A DNA stretch of 64,000 nt from assembly GCF_016925615.1 (NCBI RefSeq), contig NZ_CP070499.1:2790001-2854000 (forward strand), given 5' to 3'. The translations under genes and the position numbers were made by a program. The stretch is from Natronosporangium hydrolyticum. GTDB taxonomy: Bacteria; Actinomycetota; Actinomycetes; Mycobacteriales; Micromonosporaceae. Below, in pieces: positions 48,080 to 56,631 of this stretch; position 1 is the first letter of the stretch, and the number at the start of each line of letters is the position of its first letter. The notes beneath the pieces were generated by a model. It saw only the letters and a list, made by a program, of their open reading frames with translations, was not told where the DNA came from and searched no databases.

Positions 48080-49045
48080 TTAGCTCGTTTGCTCGCCGGG
48101 CGTTGGTGAGGCTGCCGTGGCGGCGTCATGCTGAGGGCGGCCGGCATGCAGGGCAGAACAGGCCGGCGGCCACAGGCAGTAGTGATCGTTCAACCACGTT
48201 CCGCCCACAGTGCAGTGCTCCACCTGGCCCGACGTTCGCAGCACGCTGCGGGAGGCGGCCAGCTTGTTGAACCTGCGGGTAATGTCGATACTGCGGTGGA
48301 TGACTGGCTCGCCGTTTGCGAGCCTTCTTGTATCGTCGGCCAGGTCAATCCAGCAGAGGTCCATCGCAAGATCGCAGGGGTCCAATGATGGAAACTGATG
48401 TCTGCGGACCTCGACACGTTCAAACAGATAGCCGCCCGAGCGGACCGGGAGCCAGGCCCATGCCTCAGTCCACCCGTCACACCGCTCGAAGGTGAAACTC
48501 TTTAGATTCCAGTCGGCTAGGAGCCCGTCGAGCACTGCGAGGGTTATGTCTCGTCGGGCGTCGCCGGTGATGTCGTTGGGGAAGGTCAGTCGGCCGCCTC
48601 TCAACTTGGCGTTGAGGTGCCGGTAGTCGATTACCTCGGGGATGCAGTCCGGTTGGTCTGGGTGGACTCCGCAACCGGCGTCGCATTCGTGAACCCAATA
48701 GGAGCGTCCCAGCCGCCGCGCGGACGCATAAGCGTCGATCAGGTATTCGATGATTGTTCGTCCATCACGGATCTTGTCGAGAGATCGAGACGTGATCCGT
48801 AGCAGGTCCAACTGCACGGAAGCGCATACTTTGTCCTTGATCCGATCCCGGCGGACCGCGTCGCTGCTGCGGTGGGTTTGGCCGTCCAGTTCGACCGCGA
48901 AGATCGGTAACAGGTCCTTGGTGACAACGAAGTCGAGGTGTTGCCGGGTGGCCGTCGCCCACTGAGCCATTCCGCGCAAGGTCGCGCTGACTGTGCGTAG
49001 CCGATGCCCGCGGCGGTGCGACACGCCGACTCCGTTGTGGTGCAA
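48080..49045 (-). CDS. DUF2726-like nuclease-fold protein, N-terminus uncertain
   Basis: About 300 residues. The segment HLDFVVTKDLLPIFAVELDG followed by a charged helix (RDRIKDKVCASVQL) is the core of DUF2726, a PD-(D/E)xK-like nuclease fold. The remainder (about 120-321) has several Cys and Trp residues and is not recognised. Start codon is unclear: TTG at 49045, or ATG at 48970 (MAQWATATRQHLDF). IS debris begins just upstream, so the 5' end may be lost. It converges on the recombinase and could be element cargo, possibly defensive. Confidence 0.6.
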   Translation of the reverse strand: MHHNGVGVSHRRGHRLRTVSATLRGMAQWATATRQHLDFVVTKDLLPIFAVELDGQTHRSSDAVRRDRIKDKVCASVQLDLLRITSRSLDKIRDGRTIIEYLIDAYASARRLGRSYWVHECDAGCGVHPDQPDCIPEVIDYRHLNAKLRGGRLTFPNDITGDARRDITLAVLDGLLADWNLKSFTFERCDGWTEAWAWLPVRSGGYLFERVEVRRHQFPSLDPCDLAMDLCWIDLADDTRRLANGEPVIHRSIDITRRFNKLAASRSVLRTSGQVEHCTVGGTWLNDHYCLWPPACSALHAGRPQHDAATAASPTPGEQTS

Positions 49046-49119
49046 CGAAAGACGCAGGACTCCGATACATGAAGATGGTCCTACCAGAGATCAACTTCAT
49101 AGGAGCCCTGCGCCCGACC

Positions 49120-49293
49120 ATGAGTGTCACATACGCCGCCACGCTGCCCGTACGCCAGGAGACCACGCTGTACCTGTCCAGCCTGCTGCACGCCGAGCGT
49201 CTCCGACGCGGTACCCGCCGGGGCAGCCGGCGCTGGGCTGCTACCGGCAGGCCGTGCTGATCCTGCGTTGGTTCTGCGACGGCACACGCATGA
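49120..49293 (+). mobile_element. Remnant of an IS5-type transposase gene
   Basis: ATG at 49120 opens MSVTYAATLPVRQET...LLHAERLRRGTRRG, and after a frameshift near 49225 the sequence continues YRQAVLILRWFCDGTRMSQ. The same protein is seen in the second remnant at 52148. It stops abruptly at about 49293, where P450 coding sequence starts. No terminal repeats were found for this copy. Confidence 0.75.
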
Positions 49294-50256
49294 GCCAACG
49301 CCGAACTCCGCTGCGTCACCCTCGAGATCCTGGTCTCCTGCCTGTTCCGTGCGCACGTGGACATCGACTTCCTCGCCCTGCAGCAGGCGTTGGACTCCAC
49401 TATCCAGGAAGCTGAGCCGCGCTACTGGTTCGTTGACGAGGCAGGGCCGGCGCGGATGGAGCCGGATCGGGCCTGGGGAATCCTTGACGCTGCGGCTGCC
49501 GCCATTATCGATGCGAGAGGACTACGCGGAATCGTGGGTCCTACTGCAGGATACGACGTTCTCCATCGCACGGCGAACCGACTGTATGCCGAGCTCCCAC
49601 CGGAGGAAGCATTCATCAGGTTGAAGCAGGCAATATGGACGCTCCTCGTGGCAGGCCACGAGACCACCGCGCTGAGCGTCTTCTGGACCCTGTGCCTGCT
49701 GCAGAGGGACCCACTGTTGCAGCGACGTCTGCGACTGGTCGGCGGCAGCACCTACCCCGGCCCGGTAGCTGAGGCGACCGGTCCAGCGATCACCGTAAGA
49801 CACCTGCTGGACGAGAGCCTGCGGCTCCGGCCGCCGGTCTACGGCATTGGGCGAGTCTCGACCCGGGAAGTCGCGCTCGGCGGCGTCCTTTTTCCTCCCG
49901 GCGTGGAGTTCCTGGTCTGCCCGTGGGTGGTGCACCGGAACTCACTGTACTTCCCCCATGGTGACGAGTTTCGCCCCGACCGATGGTCGGAGATCGACCG
50001 TGAGGACCTGCCGGAGTTCAGCTTCCTCCCCTTCGGTGGTGGGCCCCGGGGCTGCATCGGGGAGCGGCTGGCGCGACTGGAGGCGGAGACGATTCTGCAA
50101 GTGCTGTTGGCAGCGGCCACGCTCGAGGTCGCAGGGCCCGAGCCGGCGCCGCGGGCGCAGCTGACCGTCCGTCCGGAGCGTCCGGTCTCCGCGACGCTGC
50201 GACCGCGGTCGGAAGAACGCCACTGTGTCAGGGATGGACGCCCGACCCATGCTTGA
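49294..50256 (+). pseudogene. Cytochrome P450, 5'-truncated
   Basis: P450 sequence begins in frame just after a stop at 49291 (LRCVTLEILVSCLF) and runs 320 codons; a GTG at 49357 could start a 299-residue product. I-helix AGHETT, the ExxR motif in ESLRLRPP, and the haem loop FGGGPRGCIG with the Cys ligand are intact. The first 100 or so residues (helices A to C) of the usual 400 are missing. IS remnant sequence lies immediately upstream, so an IS-linked deletion took the 5' end. Probably not active as it stands. Confidence 0.8.
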
Positions 50257-51193
50257 GGTCGAGCGGCTCAGCAAGAACTACGGCGAGATCGCAGCAAACA
50301 TCGACCTTACCTTCACGGTCAAGCCGGGTGAGGTAGTCGCGTTGCTCGGTAGTAACGGCGCGGGCAAGACCACGCTCGTGCATCAGGTGGTAGGACTCAC
50401 CAGGCCCACCTCGGGATCGATCAGACTGGACGGATCGGATCTGATCGCCTCACCCCGGCGAGCACGGTGGTTGTGTTCGCTGCAGCCGCAGAGTCAGGTG
50501 CCGTTGACCGGCCTCACGCCTCGACGCTCGGTGGAAATCGTCGGCGAATTGCGGGGACTCTCCACCGCCGCCGCCCGAGAACGCGCTGAGCGCATTGGGA
50601 AGGCCCTCGCGCTAGAGGGATACTACGACCGTCGGGTTCAGGCGGTGCACCTCACCCACGACGCACTGTCTTCGGGAATGCGGCGGCTGGTGGCCTTCTG
50701 TATGGCGGCGGTGGCCCCCTGTCGGGCACTGGTCCTGGACGAACCGACAAACGACGTTGATCCGCTGCGCCGCACCCTGTTGTGGCAGATTGTCCGTGAC
50801 ATCGCGGCCGAAGGAACGTGCGTCCTCCTCGTGACGCACAACGTGCTCGAAGCGGCACGCATCGTCGACAAGGTGATCCTGATGGATGCCGGGCGAATCA
50901 TTGCGCAGGGCAAGCCGGATGAGCTCAGCGCGCGCTACTGTCCGGAGCTTGTTCTGGAAGTAGTGGTCACCGATCCGACCATGGTGATCGACCGACCTAC
51001 ATTCGTGGAGTCGGAGTTCGCCCACGGCCACGGCCGCTTCCTGGGAATCCGTGAGGAGGTCCTGCCTGAGGCGCTGGCCTGGGCACGGGGGGAGCAGGAC
51101 GCGCGCCGGATCACGAGATTCTCGGTGCGGCCATCGACGCTGAACGACGCCTACGGGCACATTGTGGATGCGTTGAGGGACCGTGAGAACTAA
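50234..51193 (+). CDS. ABC transporter ATP-binding protein
   Basis: A 319-residue ATPase of the drug/peptide exporter kind. Walker A GSNGAGKTT, Q-loop LQPQSQ, a signature loop in degenerate form (LSSGMRR for LSGGQ), Walker B ALVLDEPTNDVDP and switch His in LVTHN are visible. The last 90 residues are an accessory domain usual in ABC-2 partners. Start could be GTG 50225, ATG 50234 or ATG 50249; all overlap the P450 frame. It overlaps the permease gene downstream by 11 bp. Confidence 0.88.
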   Translation: MDARPMLEVERLSKNYGEIAANIDLTFTVKPGEVVALLGSNGAGKTTLVHQVVGLTRPTSGSIRLDGSDLIASPRRARWLCSLQPQSQVPLTGLTPRRSVEIVGELRGLSTAAARERAERIGKALALEGYYDRRVQAVHLTHDALSSGMRRLVAFCMAAVAPCRALVLDEPTNDVDPLRRTLLWQIVRDIAAEGTCVLLVTHNVLEAARIVDKVILMDAGRIIAQGKPDELSARYCPELVLEVVVTDPTMVIDRPTFVESEFAHGHGRFLGIREEVLPEALAWARGEQDARRITRFSVRPSTLNDAYGHIVDALRDREN

Positions 51194-51935
51194 CCTGCGC
51201 CTCGGCTGGCGCCACCTCCGTCAACTGCGACTCATCATGGAATGGCAGGTCTCGCGTCTTCGGTCCGTTGCGGCACTGATCGTGGCTATCCAGAGCATGT
51301 TGGCCGTCGGATTGGTTGTGGGGTTCGGATTCCTCGTGGGTGACGACGCCGACTCCGGCCGGTTTCTCGCCACCGGCGCCCCGACGATATCCCTGGCCGT
51401 GGTCGGCTTCGTACTTCTCCCACAGCATCTGGTCCGGGCCAGCCTCGAAGGAAGCCTGTTGTTTGCAAGGACCTTCCCGGTCGGCCGGTTCACGTTCCTG
51501 ATGGCCGACACGATCGTGTGGGTATTGGCGGCCATCCCAGGACTGGTGTCCGCGATCCTCGTGGGCGCGGTGGTGTACGGTTTCTCCGCTCCCTCGCCCT
51601 GGGCGGTCCCAGCGCTGCTGTTGGCGGCGTTGACCTTCAACGCGATCGGCTACGCGATGGCGGCACTGGCCAAACCGATGGCGGCGGCGATCTACGCACA
51701 GGTGCTTATGCTCGGCACGGTCATGTTTTCACCTGTGCTCTTCCCGCTCGAACGGGTCCCGTCGTGGTTCGCGGGCATGCACAAGGCACTGCCGGTCGAG
51801 CCGATCGCCAACCTCGTCCGAGGAACCCTGGCGCCGGAGTTCTTCGCAGTGTCGGCCTCAGATGTCGTACGGGCTGCGTTATGGTGCGGAGCCGGATTGC
51901 TTCTGTCGACGATTGGGATCGGTCGCCGGAATTAA
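51183..51935 (+). CDS. ABC-2 type permease
   Basis: A 250-residue membrane protein with about six hydrophobic helices (for example ALIVAIQSMLAVGLVVGFGF, IVWVLAAIPGLVSAILVGAV, ALLLAALTFNAIGYAMA). The segment MFSPVLFPLERVPSWFAGMH is characteristic of ABC-2 exporters of the DrrB/NodJ type. GTG at 51183, overlapping the ATPase gene, so the two form a transporter. It could export the peptide product of the cluster. Confidence 0.87.
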   Translation: MRTNLRLGWRHLRQLRLIMEWQVSRLRSVAALIVAIQSMLAVGLVVGFGFLVGDDADSGRFLATGAPTISLAVVGFVLLPQHLVRASLEGSLLFARTFPVGRFTFLMADTIVWVLAAIPGLVSAILVGAVVYGFSAPSPWAVPALLLAALTFNAIGYAMAALAKPMAAAIYAQVLMLGTVMFSPVLFPLERVPSWFAGMHKALPVEPIANLVRGTLAPEFFAVSASDVVRAALWCGAGLLLSTIGIGRRN

Positions 51936-52010
51936 TCCGCGGCGGCCCCGGCGGAGCGCGGTCGGATTGGCCGGATCATGCAGCCACCCAATGAGTCCGG
52001 ACATCGGTAC

Positions 52011-52581
52011 TGAGGTGATCTCAGCAAGAATCGTCGGGCAGCTCATCCTGGCTCACACCTGATCCAGTTCGGACCCCCCACACGCAGGCGTGGAGCCCTT
52101 CAGGTAGGAAGTTCTCACACAAGATCACCTACCGCGAAGGACCCCACGTGATCACCTATCCTGCCATGCTCGACGTACCCCGCCAACTGGTCCACTACCT
52201 GTCCCGCCTGCTGGCCACCGAACGACTCACCCGCGGCACCCGCCGAGGCACCCGAGCGCTGACCTGCTTCAAACAGGCCCTGCTGGTACTGGTCTGGTAC
52301 CGCAAACGCGAAGACCTCACCCTGCTGGCCGCCGGATTCGGCGTCTCCCGCGCCACCGCCTACCGCTACCGCGACGAGGCCACCACCGTCCTTGCCGCAG
52401 GCGCCCCAGACCTGCACCAGGCGCTACGCCGGGTCGCCGACCAAGGCTGGTCCCACATCATCCTCGACGGCAAAATCTTCCGCCGCCAGCCCCAGCAAAA
52501 TCGGCGACATCGTCAAAGCAGTGCTCGTCCTCACCCACTTTGAACACCGCCACCTGCCAGAATCTTGTTGAGATCACCTCA
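52011..52581. mobile_element. Internally deleted IS5-type element with both terminal repeats
   Basis: Terminal inverted repeats of about 22 bp are visible: TGAGGTGATCTCAGCAAGAATC at the left (first 20 bases shown in shortened form TGAGGTGATCTCAGCAAGAA) and GAATCTTGTTGAGATCACC...TCA at the right, 13 bp identical at the outer end. Between them lie the transposase start (52148) and, after an internal deletion near 52490, its C-terminal end in another frame (KIGDIVKAVLVLTHFEHR). At 571 bp it cannot move itself but might be moved by a complete copy. No target duplication was found. Confidence 0.75.
52148..52543 (+). pseudogene. IS5-type transposase, truncated by internal deletion
   Basis: Encodes the N-terminal helix-turn-helix part of the transposase (RLTRGTRRGTRALTCFKQALLVL, then GVSRATAYRYRDEA, up to SHIILDGKIF). 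The DDE catalytic core is missing; after GKIFRR the frame runs into the element's 3' end. GTG at 52148 is the start. The same protein is found in the 49120 remnant. Confidence 0.8.
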
Positions 52582-52609
52582 CTGACACCTCCGGTGGCGG
52601 GATGCTAGT

Positions 52610-53494
52610 ATGCTCTCGCATGACGCAATGCATCCCTTACATCTGTCCAGGTTGAGGTTGGTGGACGATCCTCGAGACATGTGGCGCGGCCGGCAGGGGA
52701 GCGAGGACGCGCGCCAGCCAGGAAGCCTCTACGGCAATGTCATCGCCGCGTTGACTGCGGCGGCTGCGAGCGCAGCTACCGAGCGTGCCCGCGGTTACTA
52801 CCGCGACCTGCTCGAACGGACGGTACGGGCCGGGACGCTGGACCATCCGGCGAGGTATACCCCCGCTCGGCAACGGGTGGGCGCTCGGTCGTATCTGCGG
52901 CGTCAGGTATCCGTGGACACCTACGCCTGCAGCCAAGGGGTTGCCGAGCCGCTGCGTTGGCGCGGACGGCGCCTTCTCAAGGGCGTATGGGACCTCGCGA
53001 TCTACGGCCAACTTCTGCAGGAGTTGCGGCCACGGACAATTGTCGAACTCGGAGCTGGCCCCGGCGCGAGTGCGCTCTGGTTCGCCGATCAGGCTATCGG
53101 ACTGGGAATCGACTGCCATGTCGTCTCCCTGGACCGTTCGCCGCCACCGGCGGTCAGAGGGCGACCCAGCGTGACATACCAGTACTGTGATCTTGAGGGT
53201 GACCTGGCCATGCTCGTGGCTGCGCTACGCCGACGCCCGGCCGCCACGCCGCTGCTGGTGGTGGAGGATGCCCATGTCGCCATCCCGGCTGTGCTTAGCT
53301 GCGTAGACGCCGAACTCGACCGGGGCGACTATCTGGTGATTGAGGACAGCGAGGGCAAGCAGGCTGAACTTGTCGCCTTTCTGGAGAAGGCCCAGCGGGA
53401 TTACTACGTTGACAACATGCTGTGCGATCGGTTCGGCGTTAACGCCGCATCGGCGATGAACTCAATTTTCATGGTCGGCCCTCCGGAGAGGTGA
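52610..53494 (+). CDS. CmcI/rhamnosyl-O-methyltransferase family protein
   Basis: A 294-residue class I SAM methyltransferase of the cephalosporin-hydroxylase (CmcI) family. Central motifs are VDTYACSQGVAEPLRW, the glycine-rich SAM loop IVELGAGPGASALWFADQA, VSLDRSP, and VVEDAHV with the acidic metal site. The first 90 residues are helical and specific. Family members O-methylate sugars and natural products; the target here is unknown. ATG at 52610 (another ATG at 52628). It lies 4 bp before the transporter gene. Confidence 0.8.
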   Translation: MLSHDAMHPLHLSRLRLVDDPRDMWRGRQGSEDARQPGSLYGNVIAALTAAAASAATERARGYYRDLLERTVRAGTLDHPARYTPARQRVGARSYLRRQVSVDTYACSQGVAEPLRWRGRRLLKGVWDLAIYGQLLQELRPRTIVELGAGPGASALWFADQAIGLGIDCHVVSLDRSPPPAVRGRPSVTYQYCDLEGDLAMLVAALRRRPAATPLLVVEDAHVAIPAVLSCVDAELDRGDYLVIEDSEGKQAELVAFLEKAQRDYYVDNMLCDRFGVNAASAMNSIFMVGPPER

Positions 53495-53498
53495 GGCT

Positions 53499-54698
53499 GT
53501 GCGTCGCCTGCTGCTGGCGAACCTGATCTCCGGCTCCGCCACATTGGCGGTGTTCACGGCGCTGGCCGCGTACGTGCAGCAGACCGTCGGAGCCACAGCC
53601 ACCACCGCGCTCTTCCTGGTGCAGACGGTCGCGGTGATCGCGCTGGCGCGCTGGATCCTCCGGCTCCTTCCCAGCGAACGTGCTGGTCTGCTGTGGGGAC
53701 TGGGTCAGGTGGTGCAGCTGCTGCTATGCGTCCTGCTGTTGCCGGTGCGGGAGGACCTCGCCCTGATCGTGGTCTACGCGGGTGTCGTGGCAGGGCTGGG
53801 CGGAGTCAGCGCGCCTTTGATGCTCTACCTCGTCGGCAGGCTCGCGGAGGAACCGTTACGCCAGGGTGCTCTAACTGGTCTTGCCAGCGGGCGGACCGCC
53901 AGTCTGGCGATCGGCCCTGGAATCGCGGCCGTGCTCATCCCTGTCGGGGGAGTCGCTACGGTCATCTTGGTGGCTGCGCTGCTCTACGCGGCCTGTGCAG
54001 CCCTGGTGGCTCATACCCGGCATGCGCGGCTGACCTCCGCCGGCGGCGACACTCAGGCACCGGCACGAGGCTTTCTGTCGACATTCGCCAGGCCTGACGG
54101 CGTTGGCCGCGGGCTGGTGCCGATGGTGATTCTCTGGGCGGTGCTCGCCTTGGCCGGCGGCGCCGTCAACGCGGTGGAGTTCCCGGTCATGGACGTACTA
54201 CACGGGTTCTCGGCTTCGATGATCGGGGTGACGCTCGCGGCGTACGGCGTGGGGGGACTGGTCGTGTTCGTCCTCAACACCCTGAACGTGGACATCCTAC
54301 ACCCGCTGGTGCCGTTCGTGGTCCTACCGTTCGCGCTTCTAGGCTGGGCTTTCTTAGGTCCGGCGGGCGCCCTCATCGGTTTTTTCCTGACCGGAGCGAC
54401 CTACTCGTTGGTCAGCGGATGGATCCGCTATGTCATCGATCGGGAGGCAACTCGCAGCGGCGTGGTCATTGTTGATCTCTGGGCCTGGCTGCAACAGATC
54501 GCGGCGGGCATCAGCGTGGTCGTCTATCTTCTGTTTCTGGCTGCCTTCGCCCTGGCGGTCTCGCTAACGCTGCTGGTCTTCCTTATGGTCGGCCTGTTCG
54601 GCGTGCTGGGGTGGTTCGGTGTCGTCGCCTGGCGCTCGGAGCGGCGGGCAGGTCGGGGCAGTGTTCAGGAGCCCTCGGCCTGTACGGACCGTTCCTAG
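53499..54698 (+). CDS. Multi-pass membrane transporter, MFS-like
   Basis: A 399-residue protein with about 12 hydrophobic helices spread over the chain, for example LISGSATLAVFTALAAYV, LALIVVYAGVVAGLGGV, GVTLAAYGVGGLVVFVL and VYLLFLAAFALAVSLTLLV. The pattern resembles major facilitator efflux proteins, but the sequence motifs between helices 2 and 3 are weak. GTG at 53499. Likely a second exporter of the peptide cluster, transcribed with the CmcI-type gene. Confidence 0.7.
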   Translation: MRRLLLANLISGSATLAVFTALAAYVQQTVGATATTALFLVQTVAVIALARWILRLLPSERAGLLWGLGQVVQLLLCVLLLPVREDLALIVVYAGVVAGLGGVSAPLMLYLVGRLAEEPLRQGALTGLASGRTASLAIGPGIAAVLIPVGGVATVILVAALLYAACAALVAHTRHARLTSAGGDTQAPARGFLSTFARPDGVGRGLVPMVILWAVLALAGGAVNAVEFPVMDVLHGFSASMIGVTLAAYGVGGLVVFVLNTLNVDILHPLVPFVVLPFALLGWAFLGPAGALIGFFLTGATYSLVSGWIRYVIDREATRSGVVIVDLWAWLQQIAAGISVVVYLLFLAAFALAVSLTLLVFLMVGLFGVLGWFGVVAWRSERRAGRGSVQEPSACTDRS

Positions 54699-55051
54699 CT
54701 GCCCACCGGGGCGTATGGGCGCGGTTGCGCGAGCCGGGCCTGCTCATCGCGGATCTTCCTGTGGAGTCTCCGGCGATGTCTCATTGACCATCGGCTCGTG
54801 TCCGGTAAAGGATTGTGGAACGGCAGCCAGTACGTCATCCGTAGCAGGAGCCGATCCGTTTCCGTGGATTCTCTCGGCGCTGCGCCGCGATGTCACTGAC
54901 TGGCCGGTGTGATGATGACGGCCGACCTCAGGTGAATCGGTGAAAGGACGCTGTGCGACGGGCGGCAGTTCAGTGTGCCTCAACCCGTGGAACTCGCTGT
55001 CGGCAGTCACGGCCCCGGGCCACGGAACGTGGCCCAGATAGGAGGTTGAAA
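54699..55051 (+). promoter_or_regulatory. Upstream region of the precursor gene
   Basis: Some 350 bp without a convincing gene. It is less GC-rich than the surrounding coding DNA. Short open frames exist on both strands (54785-54912 on +, 54744-55010 on -), but neither shows strong codon bias or a good ribosome site. The promoter for the peptide operon should lie here. A strong ribosome site GGAGG sits at 55041-55045. Confidence 0.5.
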
Positions 55052-55213
55052 ATGACCGACTCGACGAAGGCGCCAGACCCCCTGTTCGAGGAGTTCGACA
55101 TGGAGGTCTATGGACGTACCTCGCCGAACAACATGCCGTTCTTCGCGTCGTTCGTGGAACTTACGGACGACGAGCAGGCAGAGGTCGATGAGGCGCTGGC
55201 ACTCTCCGAGTAG
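55052..55213 (+). CDS. Candidate RiPP precursor peptide
   Basis: A 53-residue acidic peptide with no Cys. An acidic N-terminal part (1-18, ending EEFDMEV) is followed by a less charged middle YGRTSPNNMPFFASF (20-34) and a helical acidic tail ELTDDEQAEVDEALALSE (36-53). ATG at 55052 has GGAGG seven bases upstream; the frame is open 33 codons further but that part is Arg-rich and unlike a protein. It is the first gene before a hairpin and a row of modification genes, the usual place for a precursor. Leader and core limits are unknown; the middle is my candidate core. Confidence 0.65.
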   Translation: MTDSTKAPDPLFEEFDMEVYGRTSPNNMPFFASFVELTDDEQAEVDEALALSE

Positions 55214-55284
55214 ACGGCGTTCGTGAGTCACACGTATGCCGCGGAGGTACAGTCGCTGGCCACGGCCGGCTGACACCTGAAGAT

Positions 55285-55324
55285 GCCGCGGGGACTGTAG
55301 TCGCCGTCGGACGGTCCCCGCGGC
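55285..55324 (+). terminator. Strong hairpin between the precursor and downstream genes
   Basis: GCCGCGGGGAC (55285-55295) and GTCCCCGCGGC (55314-55324) pair perfectly over 11 bp around an 18-base loop. There is no T-run. In RiPP operons such hairpins give partial termination or protect the short precursor mRNA, so precursor exceeds enzymes. Confidence 0.65.
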
Positions 55325-55344
55325 GTACCAGTAAGGACTGTGTC

Positions 55345-56631
55345 GTGTATAGTTCGACGCCGCTGCTGTTCGATACCGTCTCCACACTGATCGCCGGGGA
55401 CCGTGTCTTTTCTGGGAACCAACCCGATGACTGTGTCCTCGGTGGGCTCCTGACTAATGTCGACTCTGCCTGCATGCTCGGCCTCGGGTACGGCGCTGGG
55501 CTGCGGGCCGTACGCGCCAGCGCTCCAGCCGCTGATTTGTTCGCGGTGGATCGTGATCCAGCCACCGTCGGACTCTGCCGTGCGCTCTATCAAGTCTACT
55601 TCCCCTCGATTCGCTTCCGCATGCAGGTGGCGGACGCAGCGCAGCTGATGCGAGACAGCGTGGAGTGCTTCGACTTGATCTGCGTCGATCTCTACGATGG
55701 CGCCTCGCATCCCGCGCTGGTTTTCGACGCCGGTTTCTGGGAGGACGTCCGGTCGCGCGTCGCCGACACCGGCGTGGTCCTGGTGAACTGCTGGGGGCTT
55801 CCGGAGCACCTACGACCGTTCGCGGGTGCCTCGCCCCAGCGGGCTCTCGGCGAGGTTCTGCGTACGGTCTGGGAGGAGGTCCGGTACCTACCGGCGCGGC
55901 GAAACACGACATTCGTGCTGACCAGTACGAACGTCAGCCTCTGTATCGACGAGGTGACCGCGTGGCCCGGTCTGTCGGCCGCCGACCGAGCCGTGCTCGC
56001 CACTGCGGCGTGCCGGCTGCGGCACGCCCGCACAGTTCCACAAGGCGACGCCGGTGGCATTGCGCCAGCGAGGACCCAGGCGGCGATCGACGCCGAGATG
56101 GCTCGCCGGTGGCCCGCGATGCTGGAGGTGGTGGGTGATGCCGCTGCGGCGGCGGGATTGCCACCGGCAGTGGCCTCCGGACGGCAAGTGGTTCTCGACC
56201 CCGAGATCGCCGTCCCGGTGCTGCGAACGCTGCTCGACCGTGAGGCTGCGGAGGCTGCGTTCATTCCCACCGTCGCCGCTTCGCTCACGTTCGAATCGGA
56301 CTTCCGCGCTGGCTGGTTCGGGGAGTGGATCGCTGACACACACCTTGATCTTGCCGAGCATTCGCCAAGGTGGTTCTACTCCACTGGCCTGCCTCAGGCG
56401 ATGTCCATGCTGGCGAACCCGTACGCCCCTGATTGGCCTTGGCGGGACCGGCTCATCGAGGCCGCTATGCGGCTCAGCCGGGCGGAGTCTGTCTCGGGGA
56501 CTTCATTGGAGACGACTCGTCAGACGTCGGCGATGGTCGTCGGCGGCCCGCCCGCCCGGACCGACGCACCCGAGAGCGTGCCTGCGGCACCGTACCGGAG
56601 GAAGGAGCTGAAGGATGCAGAAGACAATTGA
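55345..56631 (+). CDS. Spermidine-synthase-fold protein with unknown C-terminal domain
   Basis: A 428-residue protein. Residues about 25-200 are a SAM-methyltransferase/spermidine-synthase-like fold: LGLGYGAGLRAVRA, FAVDRDPATVGLC, DLICVDLYDGASHPALVF, and VLVNCWGLPE. Residues about 235-400 are a helical domain I do not recognise (MARRWPAMLEVVGDAAAAAG, then WFGEWIADTHLDLAEHSPRWF). GTG start at 55345. The end overlaps the first oxygenase-like gene by 17 bp, so it is coupled with the modification genes. It might transfer a group to the peptide, but no activity can be assigned. Confidence 0.65.
   Translation: MYSSTPLLFDTVSTLIAGDRVFSGNQPDDCVLGGLLTNVDSACMLGLGYGAGLRAVRASAPAADLFAVDRDPATVGLCRALYQVYFPSIRFRMQVADAAQLMRDSVECFDLICVDLYDGASHPALVFDAGFWEDVRSRVADTGVVLVNCWGLPEHLRPFAGASPQRALGEVLRTVWEEVRYLPARRNTTFVLTSTNVSLCIDEVTAWPGLSAADRAVLATAACRLRHARTVPQGDAGGIAPARTQAAIDAEMARRWPAMLEVVGDAAAAAGLPPAVASGRQVVLDPEIAVPVLRTLLDREAAEAAFIPTVAASLTFESDFRAGWFGEWIADTHLDLAEHSPRWFYSTGLPQAMSMLANPYAPDWPWRDRLIEAAMRLSRAESVSGTSLETTRQTSAMVVGGPPARTDAPESVPAAPYRRKELKDAEDN

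Noticed and set aside
54785-54912. Possible second small peptide frame upstream of the precursor, with CPVKDC motif
   Set aside because: Only a TTG start with no convincing ribosome site, and weak third-position GC bias. Left as part of the upstream region.
54744-55010. 88-codon frame on the minus strand upstream of the precursor
   Set aside because: No ribosome site, no recognisable motif, and composition unlike a protein; it covers the likely promoter region.
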